The translations under genes and the position numbers were made by a program. The notes under the pieces were generated by a model. The model had not been told where the DNA came from and ran no database searches. It worked only from the letters and a program-made list of their open reading frames with translations. 64,000 nucleotides of DNA from an uncultured Aquimarina sp. (GTDB lineage: Bacteria; Bacteroidota; Bacteroidia; Flavobacteriales; Flavobacteriaceae): positions 1 through 64,000 of the forward strand of contig CANMSL010000003.1 of NCBI GenBank assembly GCA_947500505.1, in the 5' to 3' direction. Of the stretch, positions 22,148 to 30,812 are shown piece by piece (position 1 is the stretch's first letter; each line of letters begins with the position of its first letter).

Positions 22148-23746
22148 TTAACTGCCTTTCTTTTTGTTACCCTCGCGAGTAGAGGACTTGCGAGTTGGTT
22201 GCGGATTCGCGATCTTTTCTGCCTGATCAGTAAGTTGGATTTGAGCAATACAACTTTTTAAAGCATTTTCAATACTGGCTCTTAACCAATCATACTCTTT
22301 CATATCGGTAATCTCAAAACAGTAACTTTTGGTTTTCTTCTTTTTGACACGTTTTATATATCCTTCTTCCTGCAACTGTTTGTGGTATCCTCGTAGGGTA
22401 CTTTCTTTAATATTCAGGTTCTTACGGATTTCAGCATTGGTAAATGTGCTTTGTTCATTATCTTTTAGATAGGTTTTTAATCGCTCTAGGTGGTTTCGTG
22501 CTGCTCCTGTAATACGATCACTTTTACGCAATAAAACTTCTTTGATAATCTCGTTGGCTTCTTCGATATCTTCCAAAGTAGTTTCTACGTACATTTCGCC
22601 TGTTTCTTCATCGGTATGTTTTGTTCTTTGCCATTGTTTATAAAAGGTAATTGCTTCTATAAATTGTAAATAATGTGCATTGGTTCTTCTTGGTTTAAAT
22701 ACGGATGGTGGTAAGCTTAGATGTTCTGCATAAGGGTTTCTTACTGATACTGTACTTAATGAGCGTTGTACACTTCGTAAAAATCGTGCAGATTCAAATT
22801 CTTCTTTGTGATTTCGTTTACCTGCAGATAGTAAGCGTTGATAATCCATAATCTTTTTATCCTGTTCTTCTGATTCATCGATGTAGAGTAAAAAGCTTCT
22901 GTTACTGTTATCTTCATAAACACTTTCTTGTGTGGTACAGCCTGCAACACTTACAGGACCTTCCACAGTCAGGTGTATGGTTTTCGTTGTTCCTTTACGA
23001 TCTTTATGCACAACTGTTTTAGTAATTCTCTTTTTGGATTGTAGTTCTCGTAATGGGTAGAGTACAGATTCTGCACCATCTAAATCTTCTATGAGTATGA
23101 GTTTATTTCTAAGCTCTGTTCTGTTGAAGTAATAAAAAGCATTGGCCGATAATACTGTAATCTCTATTTTGTCCTCGTCCGGTATAAGTTCAGCAACTTT
23201 ACTTTGTAAGTGTGTTTTACCAACTCCGGAACTGCCTAAACTGATACAGTGTAACGGGTTATTTGTCTTTCTTGATGTAAAGATCAGATACATTAACAAT
23301 CGGTTGGTTTCTTCTCCTATAACACCAGATTTACCGATCAGTTCGTTTGTTTTACTAAGTAAGTCTTTAGACTTTAAGAACTTAATCGCTGCTTGTTCTT
23401 CTGCAGATGATAACTCTTCAATAGGGATTTGGTTGGCTTCTTGTTCTCGCTCCAGTTCTTCTAAACGGTGTTGTTCTAATGCTGCGGTAAGTTCTTGGAG
23501 GCATTGCCTCGTTATTGAGGTACCGATCTCGATACGTTCTGCGATCTTTCTTACAAACTTCTCTACCATATTGTCATTGTACAGATCGATACTGTGACGC
23601 AGTACGTTGATACTTTTTGGTTTTTGTACGCTCATCGTAACTCGCATACGTTCTAAATTATTGAACTTAATTCCTCCCAAGATGTGGATTTCTAAATACG
23701 CATTCTCATAGCTGTAGTTGTTTGGATTGTGTGTTTGTAAAGACAT
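22148..23746 (-). CDS. AAA-type ATPase with winged helix (E2), copy 2
   Basis: Identical to 14823-16421. The GCGA block is at 22169-22214. Confidence 0.8.
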   Translation of the reverse strand: MSLQTHNPNNYSYENAYLEIHILGGIKFNNLERMRVTMSVQKPKSINVLRHSIDLYNDNMVEKFVRKIAERIEIGTSITRQCLQELTAALEQHRLEELEREQEANQIPIEELSSAEEQAAIKFLKSKDLLSKTNELIGKSGVIGEETNRLLMYLIFTSRKTNNPLHCISLGSSGVGKTHLQSKVAELIPDEDKIEITVLSANAFYYFNRTELRNKLILIEDLDGAESVLYPLRELQSKKRITKTVVHKDRKGTTKTIHLTVEGPVSVAGCTTQESVYEDNSNRSFLLYIDESEEQDKKIMDYQRLLSAGKRNHKEEFESARFLRSVQRSLSTVSVRNPYAEHLSLPPSVFKPRRTNAHYLQFIEAITFYKQWQRTKHTDEETGEMYVETTLEDIEEANEIIKEVLLRKSDRITGAARNHLERLKTYLKDNEQSTFTNAEIRKNLNIKESTLRGYHKQLQEEGYIKRVKKKKTKSYCFEITDMKEYDWLRASIENALKSCIAQIQLTDQAEKIANPQPTRKSSTREGNKKKGS

Positions 23747-23886
23747 AAAATTATTATTTGATCAATTAAGCAATGAAACAAAATTATTTATATTTGCCTT
23801 ATTAAGCAAATAAATAACATCATAAACTTTGTAAATTGATTAATAAAGCCCTTAAACGTACATTTGTTGCTGTATTAAGCAATAAT
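23747..23886. promoter_or_regulatory. Divergent promoters and operators (E2), copy 2
   Basis: Same three ATTAAGCAA sites (23758-23773, 23794-23809, 23867-23882) and -7 elements as copy 1. Confidence 0.7.
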
Positions 23887-24252
23887 ATGGATATCAGTAA
23901 AAACATTAAACGTATCAGAGAGGCTAAAGGACTCTCTCAAAAAGAAGTGATCACAGCTATTGATATGGGAGCTGCACAATACTCACGTATTGAAAATGGC
24001 AAAACAGATCCTTCGGTAAGTACATTGATGAAAATTGCCAAAGCATTGGGCGTATCCATGGCAGAACTGTTTACGGATAAAGAAGTGCTACAGGATATCA
24101 GCTCTGTAGATACTACATTGATGGAACGGGTGTCATTAATAGACAGCTTATCAAAAGAAGAGCAAAAAACTATCTTCTCCATACTGGATGCCTTTATCAG
24201 CAAACGTAAACTTAAAAGCACCCTGAAAAACGTATTACAGGATATCGGGTAA
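23887..24252 (+). CDS. XRE-family regulator (E2), copy 2
   Basis: Identical to 16562-16927. Two identical regulator genes mean that both copies would be repressed in common. Confidence 0.88.
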   Translation: MDISKNIKRIREAKGLSQKEVITAIDMGAAQYSRIENGKTDPSVSTLMKIAKALGVSMAELFTDKEVLQDISSVDTTLMERVSLIDSLSKEEQKTIFSILDAFISKRKLKSTLKNVLQDIG

Positions 24253-24256
24253 GAAA

Positions 24257-24278
24257 AAACCATCCCGAAGGATGGTTT
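24257..24278. terminator. Convergent terminator (E2), copy 2
   Basis: Same CGAA-loop hairpin as at 16932-16953. Confidence 0.85.
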
Positions 24279-24285
24279 AAGCAAA

Positions 24286-24582
24286 TTAGTTTTTTAGTAT
24301 CTCTAATATTTCTCCTTCTCCTACTTCGATTGGTGGTTCATTTAAAGAAAAAGTGTTTCCCACTGTAATAAATTTTTCTACGAGATCATTCTGAGTAAAG
24401 GATATGAATACTTCTCCTAACGTCCCCGTCTCAAATTCACTACTATCGATCAATTCAATATGACCTGTAAATACTTCATTATTATTATCTGTAAAACTAA
24501 ATCCAGGTCTGTATCCATCTTTAATAGAAGATCCTCTTCCTTTGTGTTTGTATAAATAAATTTTTGCTCTAATTTTTATCAT
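24286..24582 (-). CDS. Immunity C, EF-Tu-like beta-barrel protein, copy 2
   Basis: Identical to 16961-17257, 8 bp after the second tip C. Confidence 0.7.
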   Translation of the reverse strand: MIKIRAKIYLYKHKGRGSSIKDGYRPGFSFTDNNNEVFTGHIELIDSSEFETGTLGEVFISFTQNDLVEKFITVGNTFSLNEPPIEVGEGEILEILKN

Positions 24583-24590
24583 AATTCTTT

Positions 24591-25778
24591 CTAATATTGA
24601 GGAATAGCACTACTTTTCAAAGGTATAATATCTTTAATATTTTTGAGTTGATTTGCAGGTATGGATACTGCAGGCATTTGATCAGCTGTAAACTTAGTAG
24701 CAGTTTTCATAACTTTATTTGACACTTTTACTTCAATAACAGTATTTGGTTCGCCATCCCAAGGGAAATTATTCTTACCAAATTGAGCAGCATCTTCTGC
24801 CGTTGTAGCAAATAGTTTACCTGTTTGATAATTACTGCCATCAGGGTTTACTTGTACTCCATTCTCACCAATATCAGCTAATTCAGCATCAGAAACAGCT
24901 CTGTAAAGCTTCGTTTTACTGGTAGCCTTTGCTACAGCAGAAACTGCTTTTGCCGTTGCTGCTCCAACTCCTTCTCCTGCTACAGTCATTGCTTGATTCG
25001 CTAAGCGTTCCCCTTGTTGATTCCCTACTGAAGATATAGGGTCCTCAGAGGTCGCTGCAGTCATACCATCATCAATAATAGCTGCTACCGGATTAACCTG
25101 AGTAACTACATCTTTTGTGTCTTTAAGCAACCTTACTGGATTTGTAACCCTATCTAAATGATCAGATGCCATCGCTTTAACTGTCCCAATAGGATCATTC
25201 GCAGCTTGTTTAATAGCACTTCCTGCAGTACTTAACGTGTTCTTAAATCCATTCCAAATACCTCCATAATATTTCTTAAGAGCTTTTACACAAGTTTCAC
25301 AATTTCCGTCAGGATCCATAAATAATATAGGATTATTTAAGCTATACTTATATGGTGTCCATCCATAGAATTTTTCGGACATTGGATCGAGATTCATCCA
25401 TCGACCAATAGAAGCGTCGTAATTTCTCGCCCCAAAATCTAGCCATTCTAAACCAAGTTCGTCGTTTTCTTCTTTACCAACAAAACCGTAGTTATGCTTT
25501 CTTCCAACTATAAAGTTGTTATACCCTTTATGAGTTAATCCAAAAGGATAATAGTTTTTCTCTTCCCGGATCTCCATAGCATAATCCCCATCGCCATCAA
25601 CATCGATGTTATTTCTAAGAACGTCCACAACGCCATCATTGTCGCGGTCTGCGTAGGAGAGTCGTATGTTCCCTAAGTGGTCTCCATTTAGGCGAAAAAT
25701 AAATTTTGCGGTCGCTTTTTTTCGGTGGACAACCTCCAAAAATGAAAAATTTCGATATGTGATTTTCGTACAACCCAT
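24591..25778 (-). CDS. Orphan RHS tip C fused to E3 end (395 aa), copy 2
   Basis: Same ART-like tip as 17266-18351, but the upstream part comes from E3 instead of E2. The E3 end provides an in-frame ATG (25778) and about 33 residues (GCTKITYRNFSFLEVVHRKK ...) before joining at Asp-His-Leu-Gly-Asn. This copy could therefore be translated as a stand-alone protein, unlike tip C copy 1 and tip B. Whether that ATG is used is unknown; the E3-derived residues look like chance coding of hairpin DNA. Confidence 0.65.
   Translation of the reverse strand: MGCTKITYRNFSFLEVVHRKKATAKFIFRLNGDHLGNIRLSYADRDNDGVVDVLRNNIDVDGDGDYAMEIREEKNYYPFGLTHKGYNNFIVGRKHNYGFVGKEENDELGLEWLDFGARNYDASIGRWMNLDPMSEKFYGWTPYKYSLNNPILFMDPDGNCETCVKALKKYYGGIWNGFKNTLSTAGSAIKQAANDPIGTVKAMASDHLDRVTNPVRLLKDTKDVVTQVNPVAAIIDDGMTAATSEDPISSVGNQQGERLANQAMTVAGEGVGAATAKAVSAVAKATSKTKLYRAVSDAELADIGENGVQVNPDGSNYQTGKLFATTAEDAAQFGKNNFPWDGEPNTVIEVKVSNKVMKTATKFTADQMPAVSIPANQLKNIKDIIPLKSSAIPQY
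25671..25682. other. Crossover site: E3 copy 1 / tip C copy 2
   Basis: CCCTAAGTGGTC (complement of the Asp-His-Leu-Gly codons). Sequence to the left up to 25676 is identical to tip C, and to the right identical to the E3 end. The E3 end has GACCAC where the RHS gene has GATCAT, which fixes the crossover to within a few bases of 25676. Confidence 0.7.
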
Positions 25779-26806
25779 TTAAGTCCATAAAGATAATGTT
25801 ATTTAGAACCCGACCAAATGCCCTCGCAAGGCAAGCCCAGATTTTTCGTACCTCAAAAACCTCTGTTCTTGCCCTTGCTCCCTTGCAGCCGCACAGGATT
25901 ACAGCCACCAAAAGCCACGGCAACAGTTTTTATCTCGTTATTGATTTTTAAGCGGTAAAAACCGTTGCAAAAAGTGGCGTGGCAGTAGCCCTTTCCCAAG
26001 CTATGTTTACATAATTGGGCATTATAGAACAGCCGACCACAGCCAATGCACCGCCCAAGCTGTTCTATAATACAACTATGTAAAATAGCCGACACGCCCA
26101 ACGCTCACAGCCGAACAGGATTGAAGATTTTTAGTTTTGATTGATAAGATTGTGAAGACTGAACGCCCTGCGGTTGTCTCATTTTAAAAGCTGGCGGAAC
26201 TCATCCGCATCAGCCAACAGCTTCCGCCACCTTTTAAAACGTTTTTCCGTTCGAGTGGGAACAACGTTTTAAAAAGACGAAGATTTAGGCGGTGGATTTT
26301 TCGAGCGTTGGCAATCTTCGGCTTTTTAAAATGATAGAGGTTTTGCGACGATTGAGCAAAATAATTAACGTTCGTAGTGCGCTGGCAGTAGCGGTGGCAA
26401 AGAGCGCAAAGGCTGAGCGGATATTTTACATAATAGCAGTTATAACGACGCCCGCAACAATAACAGCACGCCGAAGGCAACCAAAAGGGATGCTCTTATA
26501 ACTACTATTATGTAACATAGCTTGGGATGGTTTTTATGGCGGATTTTTTGTTTCGGGCGTTGGCACAGCTCTTTACTTTTTTAAAGGATCCGCATTCTAA
26601 TAATAGATAAATTTTCCTTAAAAAAGTAATGTGCTGTATTTGCGTTGGCTACAAAAAATGTGACATAAAAACCATAGAAGTGGTGGCGCGCGGAACAGCA
26701 TAAAATACAGAGGTTTTTGAGGAACGAGAATACTGGATTTTATGCTGTGGGGATTTATTCAGATTGGTTTTCAGCGAGCTTGTGAGGAACGAACAAGCGA
26801 AGCTTT
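25779..26806. other. E3 hairpin-rich non-coding region, copy 1
   Basis: No gene is credible here. Stems: a, GCTAT (26000-26004), TTTACATA (26006-26013) and ATTATAGAACAGC (26021-26033) paired with 26059-26071, 26077-26084 and 26085-26089. b, 26182-26199 / 26222-26239, one mismatch, loop with GCCAAC. An alternative stem 26232-26243 / 26263-26274. c, 26267-26285 / 26313-26331, one mismatch, loop with GCGTTGGC. d, 26426-26444 / 26497-26515, 19 bp with one G-U. e, 26527-26538 / 26664-26675, enclosing further inner stems and two GCGTTGGC motifs. f, 26695-26710 / 26733-26748, one mismatch. The region is nearly wall-to-wall pairing. Confidence 0.72.
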
Positions 26807-27703
26807 TTAGCTTAATGGGTGGAACTCGTTTACAGCTTCGTGCAGACTTTCAAGATTGTTCTGTTTGTAACTTTCCGTTGATGATATGTATTTATGGCCA
26901 GATAGATATTGAACTTTTCTAATGTTGTATTGTTTCAGCCAATTCACGATTACCGATGCTCTTAAATTATTGACCGTTGTTACTTTGTGGTTGATTTTCT
27001 TTAACTGCTTTTGGATGATTTTCCGCTGCAGTAAGTCGCTAAAGTGGTTTTGAGGGATTAATAATTGTTCGTTGTGTATTTTGTTGTGCTTTGCTATTTC
27101 TGGTCTTATTTCGTTGATATATTCCAAGAGGTCGAGTACTTGCCAAGATTTGAGCTCCATTGTTCTACTATTGTTTCTTCTCGTACTTGGAACATATATT
27201 TTGCCTTTGTAGAGTTCTAAATGTTCCAGTAACAGGCTTTTGAGATTGGTTGTATTTAGACCTTGATAGACGATTAATCCTGTGATGATTTTATTTCGTT
27301 TTGCTGTCAGTTGTGTTTTATGATTGGTGTATTTATTGAAGTTTTCGGTTTCGTAACTGTAGTATAAATCCTCCAGTTCATCTGCATCCAAAAGGTTGTG
27401 CAATACTCGTTTTACCGTTCCTTTTACTGATACTTCCTCGATTGGGTTTTCCGCTCTTTTATTGGTTTCAATCAAGTAATCAAAATAATTGCGTAGCGTT
27501 ACGATATTGTTGTTTATGGTTCGTACTTGGATGCGTTTCTGTTGAAGATATTTAATATACTTTAAGCACGTTTTATAATCGATTTCAGAAGGATTGCAAC
27601 CATACTTTTTTGACCAAGCTGTAAATTCCTCAATGCGTTTTAGATAATGTTCAATAGTGGTTTTACTGTAATTGTTCTGCTCTAAATAATCTTCGTATTT
27701 CAT
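26807..27703 (-). CDS. Int2: non-canonical tyrosine recombinase (E3), copy 1
   Basis: 298 residues. The first catalytic Arg is replaced by Asn (YQGLNTTNL), the His of His-x-x-Arg by Asn (VNNLRASV), while Arg, SGH and the Tyr of SSTESY are retained. The start is 2 bp after the int1 stop. Same proposed partner role as in E1 and E2. Confidence 0.85.
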   Translation of the reverse strand: MKYEDYLEQNNYSKTTIEHYLKRIEEFTAWSKKYGCNPSEIDYKTCLKYIKYLQQKRIQVRTINNNIVTLRNYFDYLIETNKRAENPIEEVSVKGTVKRVLHNLLDADELEDLYYSYETENFNKYTNHKTQLTAKRNKIITGLIVYQGLNTTNLKSLLLEHLELYKGKIYVPSTRRNNSRTMELKSWQVLDLLEYINEIRPEIAKHNKIHNEQLLIPQNHFSDLLQRKIIQKQLKKINHKVTTVNNLRASVIVNWLKQYNIRKVQYLSGHKYISSTESYKQNNLESLHEAVNEFHPLS

Positions 27704-27705
27704 AA

Positions 27706-28623
27706 CTATTCTTCCTTTAAAATATGCGTATAGATTTGAGTACTTTCCAATGATGCGTGACCCAAGAACTGCTGTATATCCTCTATTTTCATTCCTGCTT
27801 TTAAAAAATGCGTGGCGATGGAATGGCGTAACATATGCGGTGTGATATTCTTGTTTTGCAATGCTTCTTTATTACTGGCTTTGATAATCATTTTTAAGTC
27901 GTTTTCTATGGTGCAACCACTTATTTTAGTACTTCGCCTGCTGATAAAAACATAATCGCTCTCTGATGCTACTTTAAAGTTTATCCGTGCATCAAAAACG
28001 TAATCTTCCAACATCTTTAGATTGTAATGGTTGATGGGTACAAAACGCTCTTTATAGTTCTTTCCCTTTCTTATAAATACACGTTCCTTGTCCCATAAAA
28101 TATCATTGAGCATTAGGTTTACGACCTCGTTCCTGCGCATTCCCAAGCTGTAAAGGCACACCAATAATGCTTTTTGTCTTGCTCTAAACCTTGGCAGTTC
28201 GTGGCTGTGTTTGGTGGCTTTAAATAATTGCTTTACTTCTTTTTCAGTACAGTATTTTATTTTTTCATCTTCTATTTTCTCCCTTTTGATATGGATGTTA
28301 AAAGGTTTCTTGTGATGCTTCGATAAATAATCCCTGAACTTTTTTAAGGTGCTTTGGTGTGAGTTCAGATAACTGTTGCTCAATGCGCCATTTCTTGTCT
28401 TGTTCGGTCTTTGTTTTAGGTAGCTGTAATAATCCTTGATGTGTTCCTTTTGGATGTAATCGATGTGATTGATGTTATGCTGTTCCAACCAATAAAAGAA
28501 CTCGCAGAGCTGGTGCGGATAATTCTTTTGCATCGCTTCACTAAATCCCAATACGTCCAACCACGCTTTAAAATCGATTAATAAGGCTTTGTAACTTGGA
28601 TTATTTAGTTTGCTCTTTCTCAT
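27706..28623 (-). CDS. Int1: canonical tyrosine recombinase (E3), copy 1
   Basis: 305 residues with LGMRRNEVV (Arg), RKGKNYKERFVPI (Lys), HMLRHSIATHFL (His, Arg) and FLGHASLESTQIYTH (His, Tyr). The core-binding domain has FKAWLDVLGFSE and EFFYWLEQ. Active recombinase expected. Confidence 0.92.
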   Translation of the reverse strand: MRKSKLNNPSYKALLIDFKAWLDVLGFSEAMQKNYPHQLCEFFYWLEQHNINHIDYIQKEHIKDYYSYLKQRPNKTRNGALSNSYLNSHQSTLKKFRDYLSKHHKKPFNIHIKREKIEDEKIKYCTEKEVKQLFKATKHSHELPRFRARQKALLVCLYSLGMRRNEVVNLMLNDILWDKERVFIRKGKNYKERFVPINHYNLKMLEDYVFDARINFKVASESDYVFISRRSTKISGCTIENDLKMIIKASNKEALQNKNITPHMLRHSIATHFLKAGMKIEDIQQFLGHASLESTQIYTHILKEE

Positions 28624-28696
28624 TTTATTTTTGGGTCGGTTGCGTTTTTGGGATTGTATTGCGAGTTGTGTTTAACTAACTGATAATTATTAAATT

Positions 28697-28742
28697 AACC
28701 TCGCAAAAACAATACTTGCGAGTTGGTTGCGACTTTGCGGGT
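28697..28742. other. GCGA iteron-like block (E3), copy 1
   Basis: CTCGCA, TTGCGA, TTGCGA, TTGCGG units with the same spacing as in E1 and E2. Here they lie after the ATPase stop, in the leader of int1, so the conservation is at DNA or RNA level. Second copy at 35849-35894. Confidence 0.45.
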
Positions 28743-30262
28743 TACCTTGCGCCTTTTATCTTGTCAATGCAATCCTGTAAAGCTTTGTTTATCTGCTTTT
28801 TTAGGTTGGTGTATTCTCCTAAATCAACGATTTCAAAACAGTAACTTTTACTCTTTGCTTTCTTAATCCTGTGGATGTAGTTCTCTGCCAATAGATGTTT
28901 GTGATACCAGCGTAGCGTACTTTCTTTGATACGTAGATTTCTACGTATTTCAGCGTTTGTAAAAGTGGTCTGGTTGTTCTTGATTAGATAGTCTTTCAAG
29001 TTCTCTAAATGGTTACGGCAAGCTCCTGTAAGCGTATCGGATTTTCTCAATAAAATATCTATGATTAACTCGTTAGCTTCCTGTATATCTTCGATAGTAG
29101 TTTCTATAAATTCTTCTCCCGTTTCTTTATCGTACTGCTTTTCCCGTTGATACTGTTTGTAAAATGTAATGGCTTCGATGAACTGTAAATAATGACTGTT
29201 GGTTCTTCGTGGCTTAAATACAGATTGTGGAAGCTCTAAATATTCTGCATACGGATTTATTACTCTAATTGGCTTTAATAATCGCTGTACGTTCTTCAGT
29301 AATTCCTTTGCTTTGTGTTCTTCATCTTCATTTACTTTTCCAGCACTAATAAGTCTTTGGTAATCCATTATTTTTTTGTCCTGTTCTTCGCTTTCATCGA
29401 TGTACAATAAAAAGGAACGGTTACTATTATCTTCGTAAATACTTTCCTGTGTGGTACAACCTGCAACACTTACAGGACCTTCAACTGTTAAATGGATAGT
29501 CTTTGTATTGCCTTTACTGTCTTTGTGTACAACTGTTTTAGTAATTCGTTTTTTAGATTGTAATTCACGTAATGGATAGAGTACACTTTCAGCACCATCT
29601 AAATCTTCTATCAATATTAATTTGTGTTGTAGTTCTGTTCTATTGAAGTAATAAAAAGCGTTTGCAGATAGCACCGTGATTTCTACTTTATCCTCTTTTG
29701 GTATAAGTTCCGATACTTTAGATTGCAGATGTGTTTTTCCTGTTCCGGAACTTCCCAAGCTGATGCAATGCAAAGGATTATTTGTCTTTCTGCTCGTGAA
29801 GATTAAAAACATTGTTTGCCTGTTGTTCTCTTCGCCTATTACTCCAGATTTCCCTATTAAATCATTGGTCTTTTTCAATAAGGATTTAGAGTTTAAAAAG
29901 GTTTCGGCCTGCTTGATTTCGGTTGCTGATAGTTCTTTGTAAAATGGTTGGTTGGCAATGGTTTCCTTTTCGACCAATAGAAAACGGTAGCTCTCAAGTG
30001 CCTTTGTAAGTTCCTGTAATGTTCGCCTAACTACACTTGTTCCAATCTCTAACCGTTCTGCTACTTTTCTGACCAGTTTTTCTATTTGGTTATCGTTGTA
30101 TAAATCGATGCTCTGCCTAACTACGTTGTACTGCTTCGGTTTCTGGATGCTTAACGTTACTCGTAGGCTTTCCATTTTATTGGTCTTTAATCCGCCCAAA
30201 ATGTGGATTTCTAAATGTTTTGTGGTGTATTCGTAGTTGTTTGGGTTGGAAGGGTCTAACAT
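28742..30262 (-). CDS. AAA-type ATPase with winged helix (E3), copy 1
   Basis: 506 residues, Walker A GSSGTGKTH, Walker B LILIEDLD, GPVSVAGCTTQ, NSNRSFLLYID, C-terminal winged helix TFTNAEIRRNLRIKESTLRW. Shorter at the C-terminus than E1 and E2, which leaves the GCGA block outside the gene. Confidence 0.8.
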   Translation of the reverse strand: MLDPSNPNNYEYTTKHLEIHILGGLKTNKMESLRVTLSIQKPKQYNVVRQSIDLYNDNQIEKLVRKVAERLEIGTSVVRRTLQELTKALESYRFLLVEKETIANQPFYKELSATEIKQAETFLNSKSLLKKTNDLIGKSGVIGEENNRQTMFLIFTSRKTNNPLHCISLGSSGTGKTHLQSKVSELIPKEDKVEITVLSANAFYYFNRTELQHKLILIEDLDGAESVLYPLRELQSKKRITKTVVHKDSKGNTKTIHLTVEGPVSVAGCTTQESIYEDNSNRSFLLYIDESEEQDKKIMDYQRLISAGKVNEDEEHKAKELLKNVQRLLKPIRVINPYAEYLELPQSVFKPRRTNSHYLQFIEAITFYKQYQREKQYDKETGEEFIETTIEDIQEANELIIDILLRKSDTLTGACRNHLENLKDYLIKNNQTTFTNAEIRRNLRIKESTLRWYHKHLLAENYIHRIKKAKSKSYCFEIVDLGEYTNLKKQINKALQDCIDKIKGAR

Positions 30263-30397
30263 AATTATTATTTACTCTAAAACATATATTAAATATTATT
30301 ACAAATATATATTTTAAAATATATAAAATCCAACTAAAATTAGTTTCTATTGAATATTTTATCTTATTTGATTAGTTTTGACATATATTTTAGTCTT
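30263..30397. promoter_or_regulatory. Divergent promoters (E3), copy 1
   Basis: TAGTTTTG (30373-30380) for the regulator, followed directly by a GACATATATTTTAGTC site; TATATTTG on the minus strand (30302-30309) for the ATPase, followed by a related ATATATGTTTTAG sequence. A 20-bp AT palindrome lies at 30306-30325. The layout of -7 element then operator matches E1 and E2, with a different operator sequence. Confidence 0.65.
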
Positions 30398-30763
30398 ATG
30401 AGTGATATCAATAACATAATTTCAGAGAACATAAAGCGATTAAGGAAGTTAAAGCAACTTTCTCAAAAACAGGTTTCTATGGATGTTGGTATTCCTCAAG
30501 GTCAATACTCACTTGTAGAAAATGGCAAAGTAATGCCGACTATTCCGACTCTTGAGAAGATTGCAGATGTATTTGAGGTTTCTATTGCAGAGTTTTTTGC
30601 CAATAATAATGAAGAAGATACTGTAAATCTGCCTTTATTAGAGAAGATTAAAATTATTGATACTCTTGAAGCTGATGAGAAAGAAGCGCTCTTAAAACTT
30701 ATTGATATGGCTGTATCAAAGAAAAAATTAAAGGATAACCTCTCTAATCTTATTGCTTCCTAA
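30398..30763 (+). CDS. XRE-family regulator (E3), copy 1
   Basis: Start chosen at ATG 30398 (MSDINNIISENIKRLRKLKQ), 121 residues; a longer frame from 30350 would cross the -7 element. HTH: QLSQKQVSMDVGIPQGQYS, then LVENGKVMPTIPTLEKIA. Likely repressor of the divergent ATPase-int1-int2 operon. Confidence 0.87.
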   Translation: MSDINNIISENIKRLRKLKQLSQKQVSMDVGIPQGQYSLVENGKVMPTIPTLEKIADVFEVSIAEFFANNNEEDTVNLPLLEKIKIIDTLEADEKEALLKLIDMAVSKKKLKDNLSNLIAS

Positions 30764-30772
30764 AACAAAAAA

Positions 30773-30790
30773 ACCACTCCGAAGAGTGGT
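30773..30790. terminator. Convergent terminator (E3), copy 1
   Basis: ACCACTC (30773-30779), CGAA loop, GAGTGGT (30784-30790), between the regulator and the downstream genes of tip D. Confidence 0.8.
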
Positions 30791-30812
30791 GTAACTTATA
30801 ATAATAGTTTAT

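Larger units (their letters stand above)
18352..24252. mobile_element. Recombinase element E2, copy 2
   Basis: Exact duplicate of the element at 11027-16927, offset 7325 bp. Confidence 0.7.
18352..25676. repeat. Tandem repeat I, copy 2 (7325 bp): cassette C
   Basis: Second exact copy of 11027-18351. It ends at 25676 in CCCTAA of the RHS core codons, where the E3 end begins. Identity holds through coding and non-coding parts as far as I compared. Confidence 0.9.
25677..30763. mobile_element. Recombinase element E3, copy 1
   Basis: Third element lineage: same regulator, ATPase, int1 and int2 order, but no toxin-antitoxin pair between int2 and the hairpins. Its hairpin region is the most elaborate of the three. 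Confidence 0.7.

Noticed and set aside
11027..25676. Tandem copies explained as an assembly error
   Set aside because: Not excluded, but both doublets end exactly on the RHS core codons with a diagnostic arm change, which a random misassembly would not create. Read evidence would still be decisive.
25636..26501. Several 70-98 codon frames on both strands in the E3 non-coding region (also at 32710-33653)
   Set aside because: They overlap each other on opposite strands, follow the arms of long hairpins, are Cys/Arg-rich without domains, and have no counterparts in E1 or E2.
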